Assembly (NCBI RefSeq): GCF_015218165.1
Contig: NZ_CP048659.1
Location: 3,720,001 to 3,784,000, forward strand
Reading direction: 5' to 3'
DNA length: 64,000 nt
Source: Acinetobacter piscicola
GTDB taxonomy: Bacteria; Pseudomonadota; Gammaproteobacteria; Pseudomonadales; Moraxellaceae
The notes under the pieces are model-generated. The model did no database searches and was not told the DNA's origin. It saw nothing but the letters and a program-made list of their open reading frames with translations. Each line of letters starts with the position of its first letter. Within the stretch, counting starts at the first letter, position 1. Below, one piece after another: positions 17,186 to 26,141 of this stretch. A program made the position numbers and the translations under genes.

Positions 17186-19126
17186 TCATTCTTCCACTGC
17201 TTCTATGTGCTTTTTATATCCTATATAGCCTTTTAACGACCATCTTTGCATTGCAAACTTAATGTAACGCTCTTCCTGATCATCGATAATTTCACTATAA
17301 AAATCAGAATAATAATTAATAGTTTTCTTAACATCACTCATAGCTTTAACGTTTTTCCGAACACTTTTTCCTGCTAGTCGTACATGATATAAATCTGTTG
17401 GGGCCTCCTGTTCAAACCCATCAAGATATCGATCTGCTTTGATCCACACATCATCATCACTACCTTGAATATTTAAACGAAGTTCCAGTAACACAAAATT
17501 GCCAAGTCTTCTTTTTTGATAACGATCAACTTCTCTACAATTTTGGCCCTCAAGATTTCTATTCTCTTTCGCCCACAAATGCTCTACTGACAAATAATCA
17601 TTGGTTTTACCAGATGATCTACTCTTTAAAATTTTATCTATATTGATGGTCTTATTAGGTTGCAAAGAAGACTCATAGTTCATTAAGAAGTAGCGAATCC
17701 CTCTCCACCCGTAAAAATCAAATGGGTTTTTAGGATCTAAGCGGAAAGACTCCTTAAACCAACTATCTCTAGCATGGCGCTGTGTAAAATCTACCAATAA
17801 ATATTCAAGTGCTTGATCATCATTAATTAAATTTATATTACCAATTTGTCGATTTTCTTCTGCTATGTAATGATTTAATAAATTGTCATGATAGTATTTA
17901 CTTGCATATTGGTATAAATCACCTTGCCCAGTATCCTTTCTAAATGTCATGTTGTTAGCAATATAAATTCGAAAATTTAACTTCTCCAATAGTTCAAGAT
18001 GTCGTTCAAGAACAGCTCCCTCTCCTTTATTTTTTAAGACTAAAGCAAGAAACAACGGCATAATTGAAGCATGTACATTCTGAGCTCGAATATTTTCAAT
18101 CAATGGCTGAATTGCTTTATCTAGACCAATATAATTTGGGGCATAAAGATGTTCATACCATTTTGCTGAAAGCTTTAAAAATGAGATGAAGTCTTGAAGC
18201 TTTTTAATCACCGCATGTTTTTTATCTAGGGATTTTAAACATTCATCAATTTTTATTCGAGACTTAAGCACATCATAGCCGTACTGACTATCCGTCTTAT
18301 TCATTTTAAAAAAGACGACTAGGCAATATCTTAAAAATGAGCTCTCTTCACCAGGTGATGTTTTTTTTGCATTATTCAGTGCAAGTAATATGTCAGACCA
18401 ATGGTCGGTAATCTCATCTCTAAGTGATAGCGCTGACAACTTAATCGAACAGTAAATTAAATAGTTTTTAACTTTCTCTAATTCACTCAATTGTTTCCCT
18501 CTATTATTGATAACCTCAAACATAATTCCTGTTTCAGCATCTTCAATAGGTGAATAAACTAAAAAGCCTAATCTATCTTCTAAAACATCTAAAATTTTTT
18601 CAATATCAATGCCTGATGTAATTTTGTCAGATAACCATTTATGTATCTTATTTCGCGCATTGAATAAACGTTCATGTGATTCTAATGTAATAGGAGCATT
18701 TTCTAAATTTCCATCAGCTAGAATTACTTTTTCAAAGAATTTACACGTATCAACGTTCAATTTAAAAACATAAGATTCATTACCTATATCTCCACGCTTT
18801 ATGTATTTTAAATTGAGTATTTCTTTTACGCTTTTATTAGAAAATGATGTGATGCATTTCAAAAAAGTGACTAAAGTCGTTAAACGTTGTTGTCCATCTA
18901 CAATATTGTAATGATTTGGTTTATTCAAAACTTGCGAAAGCACAAGCGTTCCAGTGAAATGCCTGACCGCAGTAGCATCTAAAAGAAGATGTTCTACATC
19001 TTTTAGTAATTCTTCTATCTGTTTATCATCCCATGCATACCCTCTCTGATAGTCTGGAATATAAAAAAATTTTCCTTCAAAAATTTCTGGTAATGTATAT
19101 AACTGCTGGACAAAAGAATTATCCAT
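17186..19126 (-). CDS. DUF262/DUF1524 nuclease next to the type I system, 646 aa
   Basis: From the ATG at 19126, which has GGGGGA just upstream, the protein shows YQRGYAW at residues 26–32 and IVDGQQR at 75–81 (DUF262), and near the C-terminus SVEHLWAKENR followed by RRLGNFVLLE, the DUF1524 His-Me finger pattern. The frame stays open 29 codons upstream but without a ribosome site. It follows another DUF262 gene by about 90 bases on the same strand. Together they resemble a second GmrSD-type module that would attack modified phage DNA able to escape the type I enzyme (inference). Confidence 0.85.
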   Translation of the reverse strand: MDNSFVQQLYTLPEIFEGKFFYIPDYQRGYAWDDKQIEELLKDVEHLLLDATAVRHFTGTLVLSQVLNKPNHYNIVDGQQRLTTLVTFLKCITSFSNKSVKEILNLKYIKRGDIGNESYVFKLNVDTCKFFEKVILADGNLENAPITLESHERLFNARNKIHKWLSDKITSGIDIEKILDVLEDRLGFLVYSPIEDAETGIMFEVINNRGKQLSELEKVKNYLIYCSIKLSALSLRDEITDHWSDILLALNNAKKTSPGEESSFLRYCLVVFFKMNKTDSQYGYDVLKSRIKIDECLKSLDKKHAVIKKLQDFISFLKLSAKWYEHLYAPNYIGLDKAIQPLIENIRAQNVHASIMPLFLALVLKNKGEGAVLERHLELLEKLNFRIYIANNMTFRKDTGQGDLYQYASKYYHDNLLNHYIAEENRQIGNINLINDDQALEYLLVDFTQRHARDSWFKESFRLDPKNPFDFYGWRGIRYFLMNYESSLQPNKTINIDKILKSRSSGKTNDYLSVEHLWAKENRNLEGQNCREVDRYQKRRLGNFVLLELRLNIQGSDDDVWIKADRYLDGFEQEAPTDLYHVRLAGKSVRKNVKAMSDVKKTINYYSDFYSEIIDDQEERYIKFAMQRWSLKGYIGYKKHIEAVEE

Positions 19127-19216
19127 AAATCCCCCAATAAATAATTTAAATCCAAGATATTCCACTTGATTTATTAGTTTTTCAAATAAATATAAAATAT
19201 TCTTGACATGCAAAAG

Positions 19217-21295
19217 TCATTTATCTATATCTAATTTTTCATGTTTCTTGATCAAAAGACTCAGTTCTGATTGATCGACTGCACACTGTTCAAAGACCCT
19301 TTTCAAAATATTGATTTTGGATTTGGTCGAACAATCGGTATAGAGAAAAACTGAGTTAGTAATCTCAGTAAAACTATTGGTTGTCGCTTGGAGGGCAAGA
19401 TCATAAAATTTTATGTCAGAACATAAGTTCATAATCTTTGCTGTATGTTGCTCTAAAAAGTATTTCACAACATCCATTTGCATTTCTTTCCATGATTGAA
19501 CTTTAGACTCTACACCATACAAGCTATACGACACCAACGTACAACCAGTAAAGTCAAAATCATCTTCTAGTAAATACTCATTAATGTCTTGTACAGGTGG
19601 TGCATAAACTGTTATTGGGTAATACCACAATTTAAATGCTTTAGCAGACAATCTCTTTCGTCTTTCTTTTATTTCTGTTTCAGTCCACTGACTGCAATCT
19701 CTAACATATTGATTTAAACGTAAATTACTGTCTTTAAATCCATGTTCAATCTCTAACTTATCTTTAAAAGGACGATTGCTATATTTACTGTTATATCCTG
19801 TTAAAGTCAGATTCGGTAAAGTATGCAACCATCGTTCATGAACTTGTTGTGCTTGTTCACCAAGTTCATGTTGCCATACCTTTGAAAGAGTTTGGGGCAT
19901 AATATGCTCAATCGTATAAGTACCATCTTTAATACGCTCAATGACGTTAATTTGCTCTTTACTTTCTTCATTTTCCAAGAAGCTGAATAAATAAGCCTTG
20001 TTCTTTGGACTCATGGCATAGATATTACGACTAAATAATGCCTGTTCAAATTCTTCATCATTTGGGAAACGACTAGATTCGTCTTTATTCAATAAGACAT
20101 ATTTATAAACTTCAACATATGTAGCTGATGAATCTGATTGCATTCTCTTTATTATATCTTTATCTAAAGTCGCAAAAATTTTAGATAATGCATTAGTTGC
20201 CAAACCAACAATCAAACGTCTGAATAAAAAGATTTCAGTAATTCGTAAAAGCTCATTCACTTCATCGTCATTGATATTTTGTCTATCCCAACGTTTTAAA
20301 ATTGCTAAAAGCGTAGGAAAAATAACCGTAAACTCTAACTGATTTAGCCTCACCAAAACCGAAGAAAAACTTTTTCTATATTGCACAGGATCTAAAATAA
20401 TCGCATATAACTTTGAATATTCTAGTAAGTCTTTCAGAAGATTTTCTACATCCTCATTCTTCTTTTTGACATACTCTTTAAAAGTAAAATAGATATCTTT
20501 AATCACTACAGTACGGTTAAGCTGTAAGGTCAGATAATCTTTAAAAAACTCGCTAACTTTAAACTGAGTATTTTTTTCAATTTTATTCCAATAGCTTTCG
20601 TAATATTTTTCCTGTAAATCACTGGAAAGCCCCATCAAAATAAAATTACGAATTTTGTCACCTTCTTCCAGCTCTAGTCCTGTAGAATTTAAACTCTCAA
20701 AAATAAGCTGTGGATCATCTTCTTTTTCTAAAAATATATCAATGGTTTGCAATCTTGAAATAGCATCATACAAGTCATCGATATCAATCTTGTCATTAAT
20801 AATACGCTCTCTAAAATATCTAAAATTTGAGGTTACATTAGAGCCTTCAATCCATTCCGATTCATCCTCAAACAAGGCATCAAATGCTTTACAGTCATCT
20901 TTAATAGGTTTAAGTCTAATCTTACGCTGATCTTCCTGATACTCATCAACCAAATGCTTTTTAGTAATTTTATCAATTAAGCGTTCATCTCTAGGTATTA
21001 CCTTTTTATGTCTTAATAGATCAACTATCGCAATCAATAGAATAGAGATTGTTGTCAGCCTCTGTTGACCATCGATAATCAAATAATCTTCACGTTTACC
21101 ACCTTGCATATGACTAGAAACGATACTGCCAAAAAAATGCGGTGTGTCAGGTTTAGCAATTAAATTTTTCAGATCATTCAGTAACTGAGCACAATGCTTA
21201 TTCTGCCAACTATAATTACGTTGGTATACAGGAATGATGAACCTCTTGTCTGAACCATCAATAAATTTCAAAAATTGCTTTGCCTCGCCCTTCAT
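19217..21295 (-). CDS. DUF262/DUF1524 nuclease, 692 aa
   Basis: This has canonical GmrSD architecture: YQRNYSW at residues 24–30, IIDGQQR at 73–79, then a clear DUF1524 nuclease, TIEHIMPQ at about 460 followed by LPNLTLTGYNSKYSNRPF. The His and Asn residues form the HNH core. A C-terminal extension of roughly 120 residues beyond the nuclease has no motif I recognise. It is the first gene of the same-strand run that continues through the other DUF262 gene and on to hsd. Confidence 0.9.
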   Translation of the reverse strand: MKGEAKQFLKFIDGSDKRFIIPVYQRNYSWQNKHCAQLLNDLKNLIAKPDTPHFFGSIVSSHMQGGKREDYLIIDGQQRLTTISILLIAIVDLLRHKKVIPRDERLIDKITKKHLVDEYQEDQRKIRLKPIKDDCKAFDALFEDESEWIEGSNVTSNFRYFRERIINDKIDIDDLYDAISRLQTIDIFLEKEDDPQLIFESLNSTGLELEEGDKIRNFILMGLSSDLQEKYYESYWNKIEKNTQFKVSEFFKDYLTLQLNRTVVIKDIYFTFKEYVKKKNEDVENLLKDLLEYSKLYAIILDPVQYRKSFSSVLVRLNQLEFTVIFPTLLAILKRWDRQNINDDEVNELLRITEIFLFRRLIVGLATNALSKIFATLDKDIIKRMQSDSSATYVEVYKYVLLNKDESSRFPNDEEFEQALFSRNIYAMSPKNKAYLFSFLENEESKEQINVIERIKDGTYTIEHIMPQTLSKVWQHELGEQAQQVHERWLHTLPNLTLTGYNSKYSNRPFKDKLEIEHGFKDSNLRLNQYVRDCSQWTETEIKERRKRLSAKAFKLWYYPITVYAPPVQDINEYLLEDDFDFTGCTLVSYSLYGVESKVQSWKEMQMDVVKYFLEQHTAKIMNLCSDIKFYDLALQATTNSFTEITNSVFLYTDCSTKSKINILKRVFEQCAVDQSELSLLIKKHEKLDIDK

Positions 21296-21570
21296 TTTTC
21301 CCCCTTATAAAATTGAATCCATTGTTCTTAGGTATGCTCAAAAGTATTACTATTTTCTACAAGTAAAGCACCTATGTACTTTAATTTATTCAAGTCATCT
21401 AAAGATAGCCAAGATTGATTTTATTTATTTTTAGTTTGAATTGATTGACTAAAAATTATGGTAATTCTATCATTCAGATACTGACCTACATTGTCAGTCG
21501 GTTTTGACAGACCGTTTCATACAGCGTATCAGACTTATACTTTCTGAGTGTGAGTTATGTGCGAAACCTT

Positions 21571-21692
21571 CTCGTCCCCCTTTGCGGTAGAACGGGAGGG
21601 GGACGCGTTCGCGCGTGCTGGTTCTGTATGTCCAGTCTGTCAACCCCCTTTCGTTCTGCCACCATAATCAATTGACAGTGATTTGGTAGAAC
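21571..21692. repeat. GC-rich hairpin cluster with repeated GGTAGAAC
   Basis: CGTCCCCCT (21573–21581) pairs perfectly with AGGGGGACG (21597–21605). Overlapping its right arm, ACGCG-TTCG-CGCGT (21603–21616) forms a second hairpin with a TTCG loop. GGTAGAAC occurs at 21586–21593, in the loop of the first hairpin, and again at 21685–21692; its near-inverse GTTCTGCC is at 21653–21660. The block is much richer in GC than its surroundings. It could be a structured RNA, a regulatory region or a replication/transfer origin; the sequence alone does not decide. Confidence 0.55.
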
Positions 21693-21716
21693 TTCTTATT
21701 ACATACAGGAGTCACC

Positions 21717-21830
21717 ATGCAAATCTTTATCTCATCTTTAACATCAAGGTTAGTAAATCAACTGATCGATATCCTTCTATTATCAAAAGCATTGCCTCAT
21801 CAAACTCACCAAAAATTAAAAAATGCTTAG
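21717..21830 (+). CDS. Possible 37-aa small protein
   Basis: An ATG with CAGGAG six bases upstream opens a 37-codon frame (MQIFISSLTSRLVNQ…). It directly follows the structured GC-rich element. No family is recognisable, and a longer overlapping frame from a TTG at 21683 also exists, so this is only a candidate. Confidence 0.25.
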   Translation: MQIFISSLTSRLVNQLIDILLLSKALPHQTHQKLKNA

Positions 21831-21989
21831 AAGCTTTAACTAAAATTATATTCTTTGACTATGACTTTATAGAGTGATGGATTGAGTCTGCACGTCAGTA
21901 CTTTGGTTTATTGCAACATGCTGATTAAAAATAAGATCTCTTACCATAACCCTACTCATATTCAAAAAATAAAAATGGATGAAATAACA

Positions 21990-22247
21990 ATGAAAATTTA
22001 TTTATATGTCCCAAGTCTACTTGCCGTGATCTTACTACTGACAGGTTGCGCCAGTAAATCTGAACGTGAGTTCGTTAATGGCTGTAAATCAAGTGGTGCT
22101 GATGGTTCTACCTGTGAATGCGTCTATGAAAAAATTGAAGATCAATATGGTGCAGATCGACTAGAAGAAAAATTTTATATCATTAGCCAAACCCAAGAAT
22201 TTCAAGACGAAATTGTACGATACGGCATGCAATGCATGAAGGAGTAG
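21990..22247 (+). CDS. Small lipoprotein
   Basis: MKIYLYVPSLLAVILLLTGC is a classic lipobox signal peptide with cleavage before Cys20, leaving about 65 residues with three or four further cysteines (GCKSSGADGSTCECVYE), so disulfides are likely in the periplasm. I start at the ATG at 21990; the frame is open further upstream but the extra residues would spoil the signal peptide. It heads a run with two tiny membrane proteins. Function is unknown. Confidence 0.7.
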   Translation: MKIYLYVPSLLAVILLLTGCASKSEREFVNGCKSSGADGSTCECVYEKIEDQYGADRLEEKFYIISQTQEFQDEIVRYGMQCMKE

Positions 22248-22251
22248 TGTC

Positions 22252-22386
22252 ATGCGCTTTCTTGCAGGAATTATTGTTGTCATTGTAATTGTTGCATTTT
22301 TAGGTCTGCCTTTTATTGGCTTCATGCTTATGGTGGGTCTATTTATGCTTTTAGTTAATTTTGCTGTGGGTGGGGATAAAAAATGA
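22252..22386 (+). CDS. 44-aa membrane protein
   Basis: An ATG preceded by AAGGAG five bases after the lipoprotein gene opens MRFLAGIIVVIVIVAFLGLP…, almost entirely hydrophobic, with one or two membrane helices and a charged GGDKK end. Its stop overlaps the next start (ATGA). No family is recognised; the tight coupling supports that it is a real gene. Confidence 0.6.
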   Translation: MRFLAGIIVVIVIVAFLGLPFIGFMLMVGLFMLLVNFAVGGDKK

Positions 22387-22607
22387 AAGACAATATTAAA
22401 GCTTGGGTGATTGGTGGTTATTTCTTGATTGGCTTCTTTTTTACAGTTTATCAGAACTTCTGGGGGCAATATAGCTATAAGTCATTCGCCTATCACATTG
22501 GTCGTGGAATCGTCTGGCCTGCGGTGATGTTCCCTTCTGTGGGCAAATTTATTGGGGGCGTTTTAATACTGATCATTATTGCTGTCTTAGTTTTGCGCTC
22601 TAAATAA
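22383..22607 (+). CDS. 74-aa two-helix membrane protein
   Basis: Two hydrophobic segments (WVIGGYFLIGFFFTVY and FIGGVLILIIIAVLVL) flank a short aromatic-rich loop. It overlaps the preceding small membrane gene by 4 bases and completes the three-gene operon with the lipoprotein. Function is unknown. Confidence 0.6.
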   Translation: MKDNIKAWVIGGYFLIGFFFTVYQNFWGQYSYKSFAYHIGRGIVWPAVMFPSVGKFIGGVLILIIIAVLVLRSK

Positions 22608-22843
22608 CTCTAAAATCAACTGTTTGCATATAGCCGTCTGCTCGAGAGCTTCATTGATATCGACAGTACGGTTATGGTGGCTTGAAGTGGTTTTGGCATT
22701 TGAGACATTATACGGGCAAAAGAGTTATGAGTTGATTGACTGACCAATGTGCTTGGTTCGTAAATAATTTCATTTTTTAATACCTTAATAGCACTTAGAG
22801 AATTTGATAAAAAAATTAAATAAGTAGGCTCATTCTCAATGAA

Positions 22844-22877
22844 AAGCAATCTTAAAAATTAATTTTTAAGATTGCTT
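22844..22877. terminator. Bidirectional terminator, perfect 34-bp palindrome
   Basis: AAGCAATCTTAAAAATT at 22844–22860 is followed immediately by its exact reverse complement. It lies between genes that converge (plus-strand membrane genes ending at 22607 and the minus-strand gene ending at 22923), as a two-way terminator would. The 236 bases before it hold no supported gene. Confidence 0.65.
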
Positions 22878-22922
22878 GACCAGAAAAAGTTTAAATTCTC
22901 AACTTGTTAACTGCTGTATCAA

Positions 22923-23357
22923 TTACATTTCAGGTTGAAGTTTGATCCCCTCAAGTTTACTAATGACCTTTTTATTGGCAGCACATTCAACTGTGGCAAG
23001 TAATTTATCACCATTACTCACTTCAACACCTGCGGTATATTGTTGTGCTATTTTGTCTGAACTCTCACTTACACGATAAATCGTTTTTCCATTTGGGATA
23101 TTGATTGCATAATTCTCATAACGCCCAATCCCTGCCCATTGATACGTTGTCACTTTATTTCGAGGAACTGTGATTGCCAACTCTGGCTTGGTTTTGACCT
23201 TGCCAAATGAATAGTGAATAGTTTTACCTGCATCACATACCTCAATCACTTTATTATTCGTTGTGGTACAACTAAATACGGTTTGACTCTGACTAGGGCA
23301 TGCTGCAAATGCTGAATGGCTACACATCACAGTCAGTGCTATTAGAAATTTTTTCAT
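22923..23357 (-). CDS. Secreted protein of unknown function, 144 aa
   Basis: MKKFLIALTVMCSHSAFAAC is a signal peptide, with cleavage after AFA. The mature part has about five cysteines and a beta-rich composition. The ATG at 23357 has CAGGA upstream; the frame is open 21 codons further but that would bury the signal. It starts 14 bases after the end of another secreted-protein gene on the same strand, so the two are probably co-transcribed and both periplasmic. No family is recognised. Confidence 0.65.
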   Translation of the reverse strand: MKKFLIALTVMCSHSAFAACPSQSQTVFSCTTTNNKVIEVCDAGKTIHYSFGKVKTKPELAITVPRNKVTTYQWAGIGRYENYAINIPNGKTIYRVSESSDKIAQQYTAGVEVSNGDKLLATVECAANKKVISKLEGIKLQPEM

Positions 23358-23370
23358 TTTTAAATCCTGA

Positions 23371-23910
23371 TTAATTTGGATAACGACAATACTTTTCTTC
23401 ACCAAATGGCTCATCACCACCTAAACTAAGCGCTGTCACTTTTTGATTTTTTAATTGCTGGGTTGTGATATCCCCACCCCAAGTATTAAATATCAAATTG
23501 ATAGAGCCTTCAGGTCCACTTCTAACCACATAATCTGCGATTGCACCCTCACCCCAACCTTCGTGATAGCACCCATATTTGAGCTTTTTCTCAATGGTGT
23601 TAATGCTTTCTTTATTCAAAAAAACTTTAACGCCATCCGTCGATAAATAGTCTGTTGCATTCTTGCCACTCAGTGTGACATTGCTTAAACCATATTCACC
23701 AAAATGAGCTGCTATCCGATTGCCATTTTTCAGTTTCCAAATGGTTAAGTCTTCTGCTTGCTCTATAGGTTTACCGAGTTTAGTAGTGACACTTTTGAGT
23801 GAGTCTCCTACAGTCAGCTTCGCCCCATTTGCAGAAATAAAATCATCTGCAAATACACTCGTCGTCATTGCAAGTACACTTGTGAAAAGAATAACTTTTG
23901 AAATTTTCAT
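23371..23910 (-). CDS. Periplasmic protein of unknown function, 179 aa
   Basis: A signal peptide (MKISKVILFTSVLAMTTSVFA, cut before DDF) leads a mature domain of about 158 residues with TVGDSLKSVTTKLGKP, which resembles the N-terminal half of SmpA/BamE-type small beta proteins. A later GCYHEGWGEG and final EEKYCRYPN contain two cysteines. The assignment to any family is uncertain. It is the first gene of a two-gene minus-strand unit. Confidence 0.65.
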   Translation of the reverse strand: MKISKVILFTSVLAMTTSVFADDFISANGAKLTVGDSLKSVTTKLGKPIEQAEDLTIWKLKNGNRIAAHFGEYGLSNVTLSGKNATDYLSTDGVKVFLNKESINTIEKKLKYGCYHEGWGEGAIADYVVRSGPEGSINLIFNTWGGDITTQQLKNQKVTALSLGGDEPFGEEKYCRYPN

Positions 23911-24042
23911 AAAATAAACTCTTGATTGATCCTGTTATTATTCATTGATGAATTTGTCGTATTAAATTGTTATAGCCTCTCTATTTTTTACTTATTTTCA
24001 CCCATGCATAAATTAACAAAAAAATGTATATAAATCAAATTA

Positions 24043-24899
24043 GGGTCTGTTGACATTTGTTGATTAAAAAAATAGCGAGATAGTAAAATTAAATCGCCAA
24101 ACCCAATTTTACACTCGCTATGCCTCGAACAATGCTAAATGATCAACACTGGTCCAAGTTACTTGCTATTTTCCGTCACTTTAATATTTATCTCAAATTA
24201 AATTTACGGAATTTTATTGAAGCGATTTTATTTCGAATTAGAACAGGCTGTCCTTGGCGTGATTTACCTCAAGAGTTTGGTAAATCAAATTCTATTTTTA
24301 AGAAATATAATCGATGGTCTAAAAATAGTAAGTTTATGAATATTTTTAAATTATTCAGCCAGCATGCTGATAAAGAGTGGATTTTTATCGATGGGAGCCA
24401 TGTACGAGCGCATCAACATTCAGCTGGTATTAAGAATCAAAGTATTTCCAAAAGTATTGGTGGTAATAGTTCAAAAATACATTTAGCAATCGATTCAAAT
24501 GGTAATCCTATTGAATTTATTATTTCAGATGGAACTTCACATGATATTAAGGTTGCACCTGATCTTGTATCAAAATTAGATTTAACAGAGTCAGAAATGC
24601 TATGTGCAGATAAAGGCTATGATTCAGAAAGTTTCAGAAAGAAAATTAGAGAAAGTAATACGAAAGCAAACATTCCTCGAAGATCAAATGCCAAATCTAG
24701 CAATGATGATATGGACTGGTATATGTATAAAATCAGACATTTAGTTGAAAATGCATTTTGTAGATTAAAACAATTTAGAGGAATTGCCACAAGATACGAT
24801 AAGCTAAAACGTAACTATCAAAGCGCTGTTGCTTTAGCTTGTATATTTATATGGTTGCCTCTTTAGCTCAATTTATCGGCTGTAAATGTCAACACACCC
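24043..24899 (+). mobile_element. IS5-family insertion sequence (857 bp)
   Basis: The ends are near-perfect inverted repeats: GGGTCTGTTGACATTT at the left and the complement of GGGTGTGTTGACATTT at the right. They are flanked by TA on both sides (24041–24042, 24900–24901), the short target duplication of the IS427 group of IS5. It carries a single intact transposase gene and lies between genes without breaking one. Confidence 0.92.
24120..24866 (+). CDS. IS5-family transposase (IS427 group)
   Basis: This 248-residue DDE transposase has RTGCPWRDLP, the N-terminal DUF4096-type signature, then FIDGSHVRAHQHSAG with the first Asp, CADKGYDSESF with the second, and RHLVENAFCRLKQFRG with the Glu and the Y(2)R(3)E(6)K-like context. 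It is in one open frame, unlike IS427 relatives that need a frameshift, so the element may be active. Confidence 0.94.
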   Translation: MPRTMLNDQHWSKLLAIFRHFNIYLKLNLRNFIEAILFRIRTGCPWRDLPQEFGKSNSIFKKYNRWSKNSKFMNIFKLFSQHADKEWIFIDGSHVRAHQHSAGIKNQSISKSIGGNSSKIHLAIDSNGNPIEFIISDGTSHDIKVAPDLVSKLDLTESEMLCADKGYDSESFRKKIRESNTKANIPRRSNAKSSNDDMDWYMYKIRHLVENAFCRLKQFRGIATRYDKLKRNYQSAVALACIFIWLPL

Positions 24900-24936
24900 T
24901 AAAATCTGGGCATTACCCTGACTATTTTGACTGCAT

Positions 24937-25866
24937 TTAATTCACTACTTTTACACTCTGTTGTAAGCCCTGTTGTATCTCCTGTGCAAAGGCTTCGCCT
25001 TGTTTGAACTTTGACTTTGCTTGAGGTGTAGATTTAGGCTGTAGCGGTTCAAGCTCAGAAGTTTCTTCGGTATAAAACTCCTCTACCACATCCAAACCCT
25101 CCTCGGTATTCACTTCAAACTGTGCATTGGCAAAGCCTTGCCGTGCCATCTGATCTAAAGCTGTTTGATTAAATCCACTCTGCTTACTTTGCTGATCAAT
25201 CTCCTTGGCGATTTGAATCGCTTGTTGAAGTTGAATCCCCTCCCTTAAAGTTAAATCCACGTAATACACAGGCGTGCGATAGCTTTGTGTGGTGGACTTA
25301 CCTCGAAGGGTTAGTTGTAGTGGTAAACAGGACAACAAACCATTGGATACTGCATAGTAATAATTCAATCTCGCTGCCAGTGTCCGAATACTATTAAAAC
25401 CTGTGGTTCTAAAGATAAATGTGCCAAGTTCATCCGACTCATCTAAATTAACATGCAACCGTCCGAAGGGTTTACACTGCCCACCTTGTGCCAAGGGGCA
25501 TAAATCAGGGGATGGACAAGGATGCTGTTCTACCCCTTGATGGGTGAGTCTTTGACAGGTTTGCCCATTGCCAATACAAATGGGACGCCCTGTTTGCCGA
25601 TCAAACAAAGTGTATTCAGCCCGTAGATTCAGTTCAGGATCATTAAAAATCATTCGCACAGGAATAGAACGTAGCTTTCCATTTTGTGCATGTGCGCGAA
25701 GTTGCTCATCCAATGGATGTTTCACCCAACCTTCTTTATTCTGTATTTGACTGGTAATGGTAAATTGATCGTCCTTTTCAGGCAGTCGTTTCCCATTCTT
25801 TTCAATGACTTTACCAATGCTGATCCGTCCAAGTACAGGCGGTGTAATGGCTAAACCTTTAATCAT
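24937..25866 (-). CDS. Cys-rich phage-like protein (recombination directionality factor-like)
   Basis: The 309-residue protein opens MIKGLAITPPVLGRISIGK and carries a cysteine cluster around CIGNGQTCQRL and HPCPSPDLCPLAQGGQC that looks like a metal site. Proteins of this type are often labelled hydrolase or metal-binding and resemble the gp3-type recombination directionality factor fold (from memory of the family, not verified). It lies downstream of YqaJ and DUF932 genes on the same strand in a phage-style recombination module. It may help excise the island with the integrase (inference). Confidence 0.6.
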   Translation of the reverse strand: MIKGLAITPPVLGRISIGKVIEKNGKRLPEKDDQFTITSQIQNKEGWVKHPLDEQLRAHAQNGKLRSIPVRMIFNDPELNLRAEYTLFDRQTGRPICIGNGQTCQRLTHQGVEQHPCPSPDLCPLAQGGQCKPFGRLHVNLDESDELGTFIFRTTGFNSIRTLAARLNYYYAVSNGLLSCLPLQLTLRGKSTTQSYRTPVYYVDLTLREGIQLQQAIQIAKEIDQQSKQSGFNQTALDQMARQGFANAQFEVNTEEGLDVVEEFYTEETSELEPLQPKSTPQAKSKFKQGEAFAQEIQQGLQQSVKVVN

Positions 25867-26000
25867 GGCATTGTTCCTTAATTTTATTTATTTACTGATT
25901 CCCCAAATCCATTGAATGCACTGTCTCCTACACCATATTTTTAACCCTCCTAAAAAACTATTTTCAGTCACAGGTTATGGGAGAAATCAGGTGCGATCCT

Positions 26001-26069
26001 AAAAAATGCAAAGCTTCTCCAACGCCCTTTTCTTAGCACTAAGGAAAGGGCAAAAGGGGCGGCTTTGCA
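26001..26069 (-). terminator. Nested stem-loop with T-run (terminator after YqaJ gene)
   Basis: An outer stem TGCAAAGC/GCTTTGCA (26007–26014 with 26062–26069) encloses an inner 13-bp stem GCCCTTTTCTTAG/CTAAGGAAAGGGC (26024–26036 with 26039–26051, one mismatch). Read on the minus strand the outer stem is followed directly by TTTTTT (26006–26001). It sits between the YqaJ gene and the Cys-rich protein gene. The nested structure is more elaborate than a plain terminator needs to be. Confidence 0.65.
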
Positions 26070-26141
26070 CGTATTTAAAATTTGGGGGGAATGAATGGAT
26101 TTGATATGCTGTGTAATAATGCGAGTAGATAAAGAGCCTAT

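Larger units (their letters stand above)
21296..21989. other. Intergenic stretch with GC-rich structured element
   Basis: No sizeable gene is supported between the DUF262 gene and the lipoprotein gene. The sequence is AT-rich except for 21571–21692, which holds strong hairpins and repeated GGTAGAAC words. At 21481–21514 there are CTGAC/GTCAG and CGGT/ACCG inverted repeats. A 38-codon reading frame follows at 21717. Confidence 0.5.

Noticed and set aside
22616..22849. 77-codon minus-strand frame between the small membrane genes and the secreted-protein genes
   Set aside because: Its only full-length start is a TTG inside the perfect palindromic terminator, there is no ribosome site and no recognisable family. 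It may be a gene scrap, but I cannot support it.
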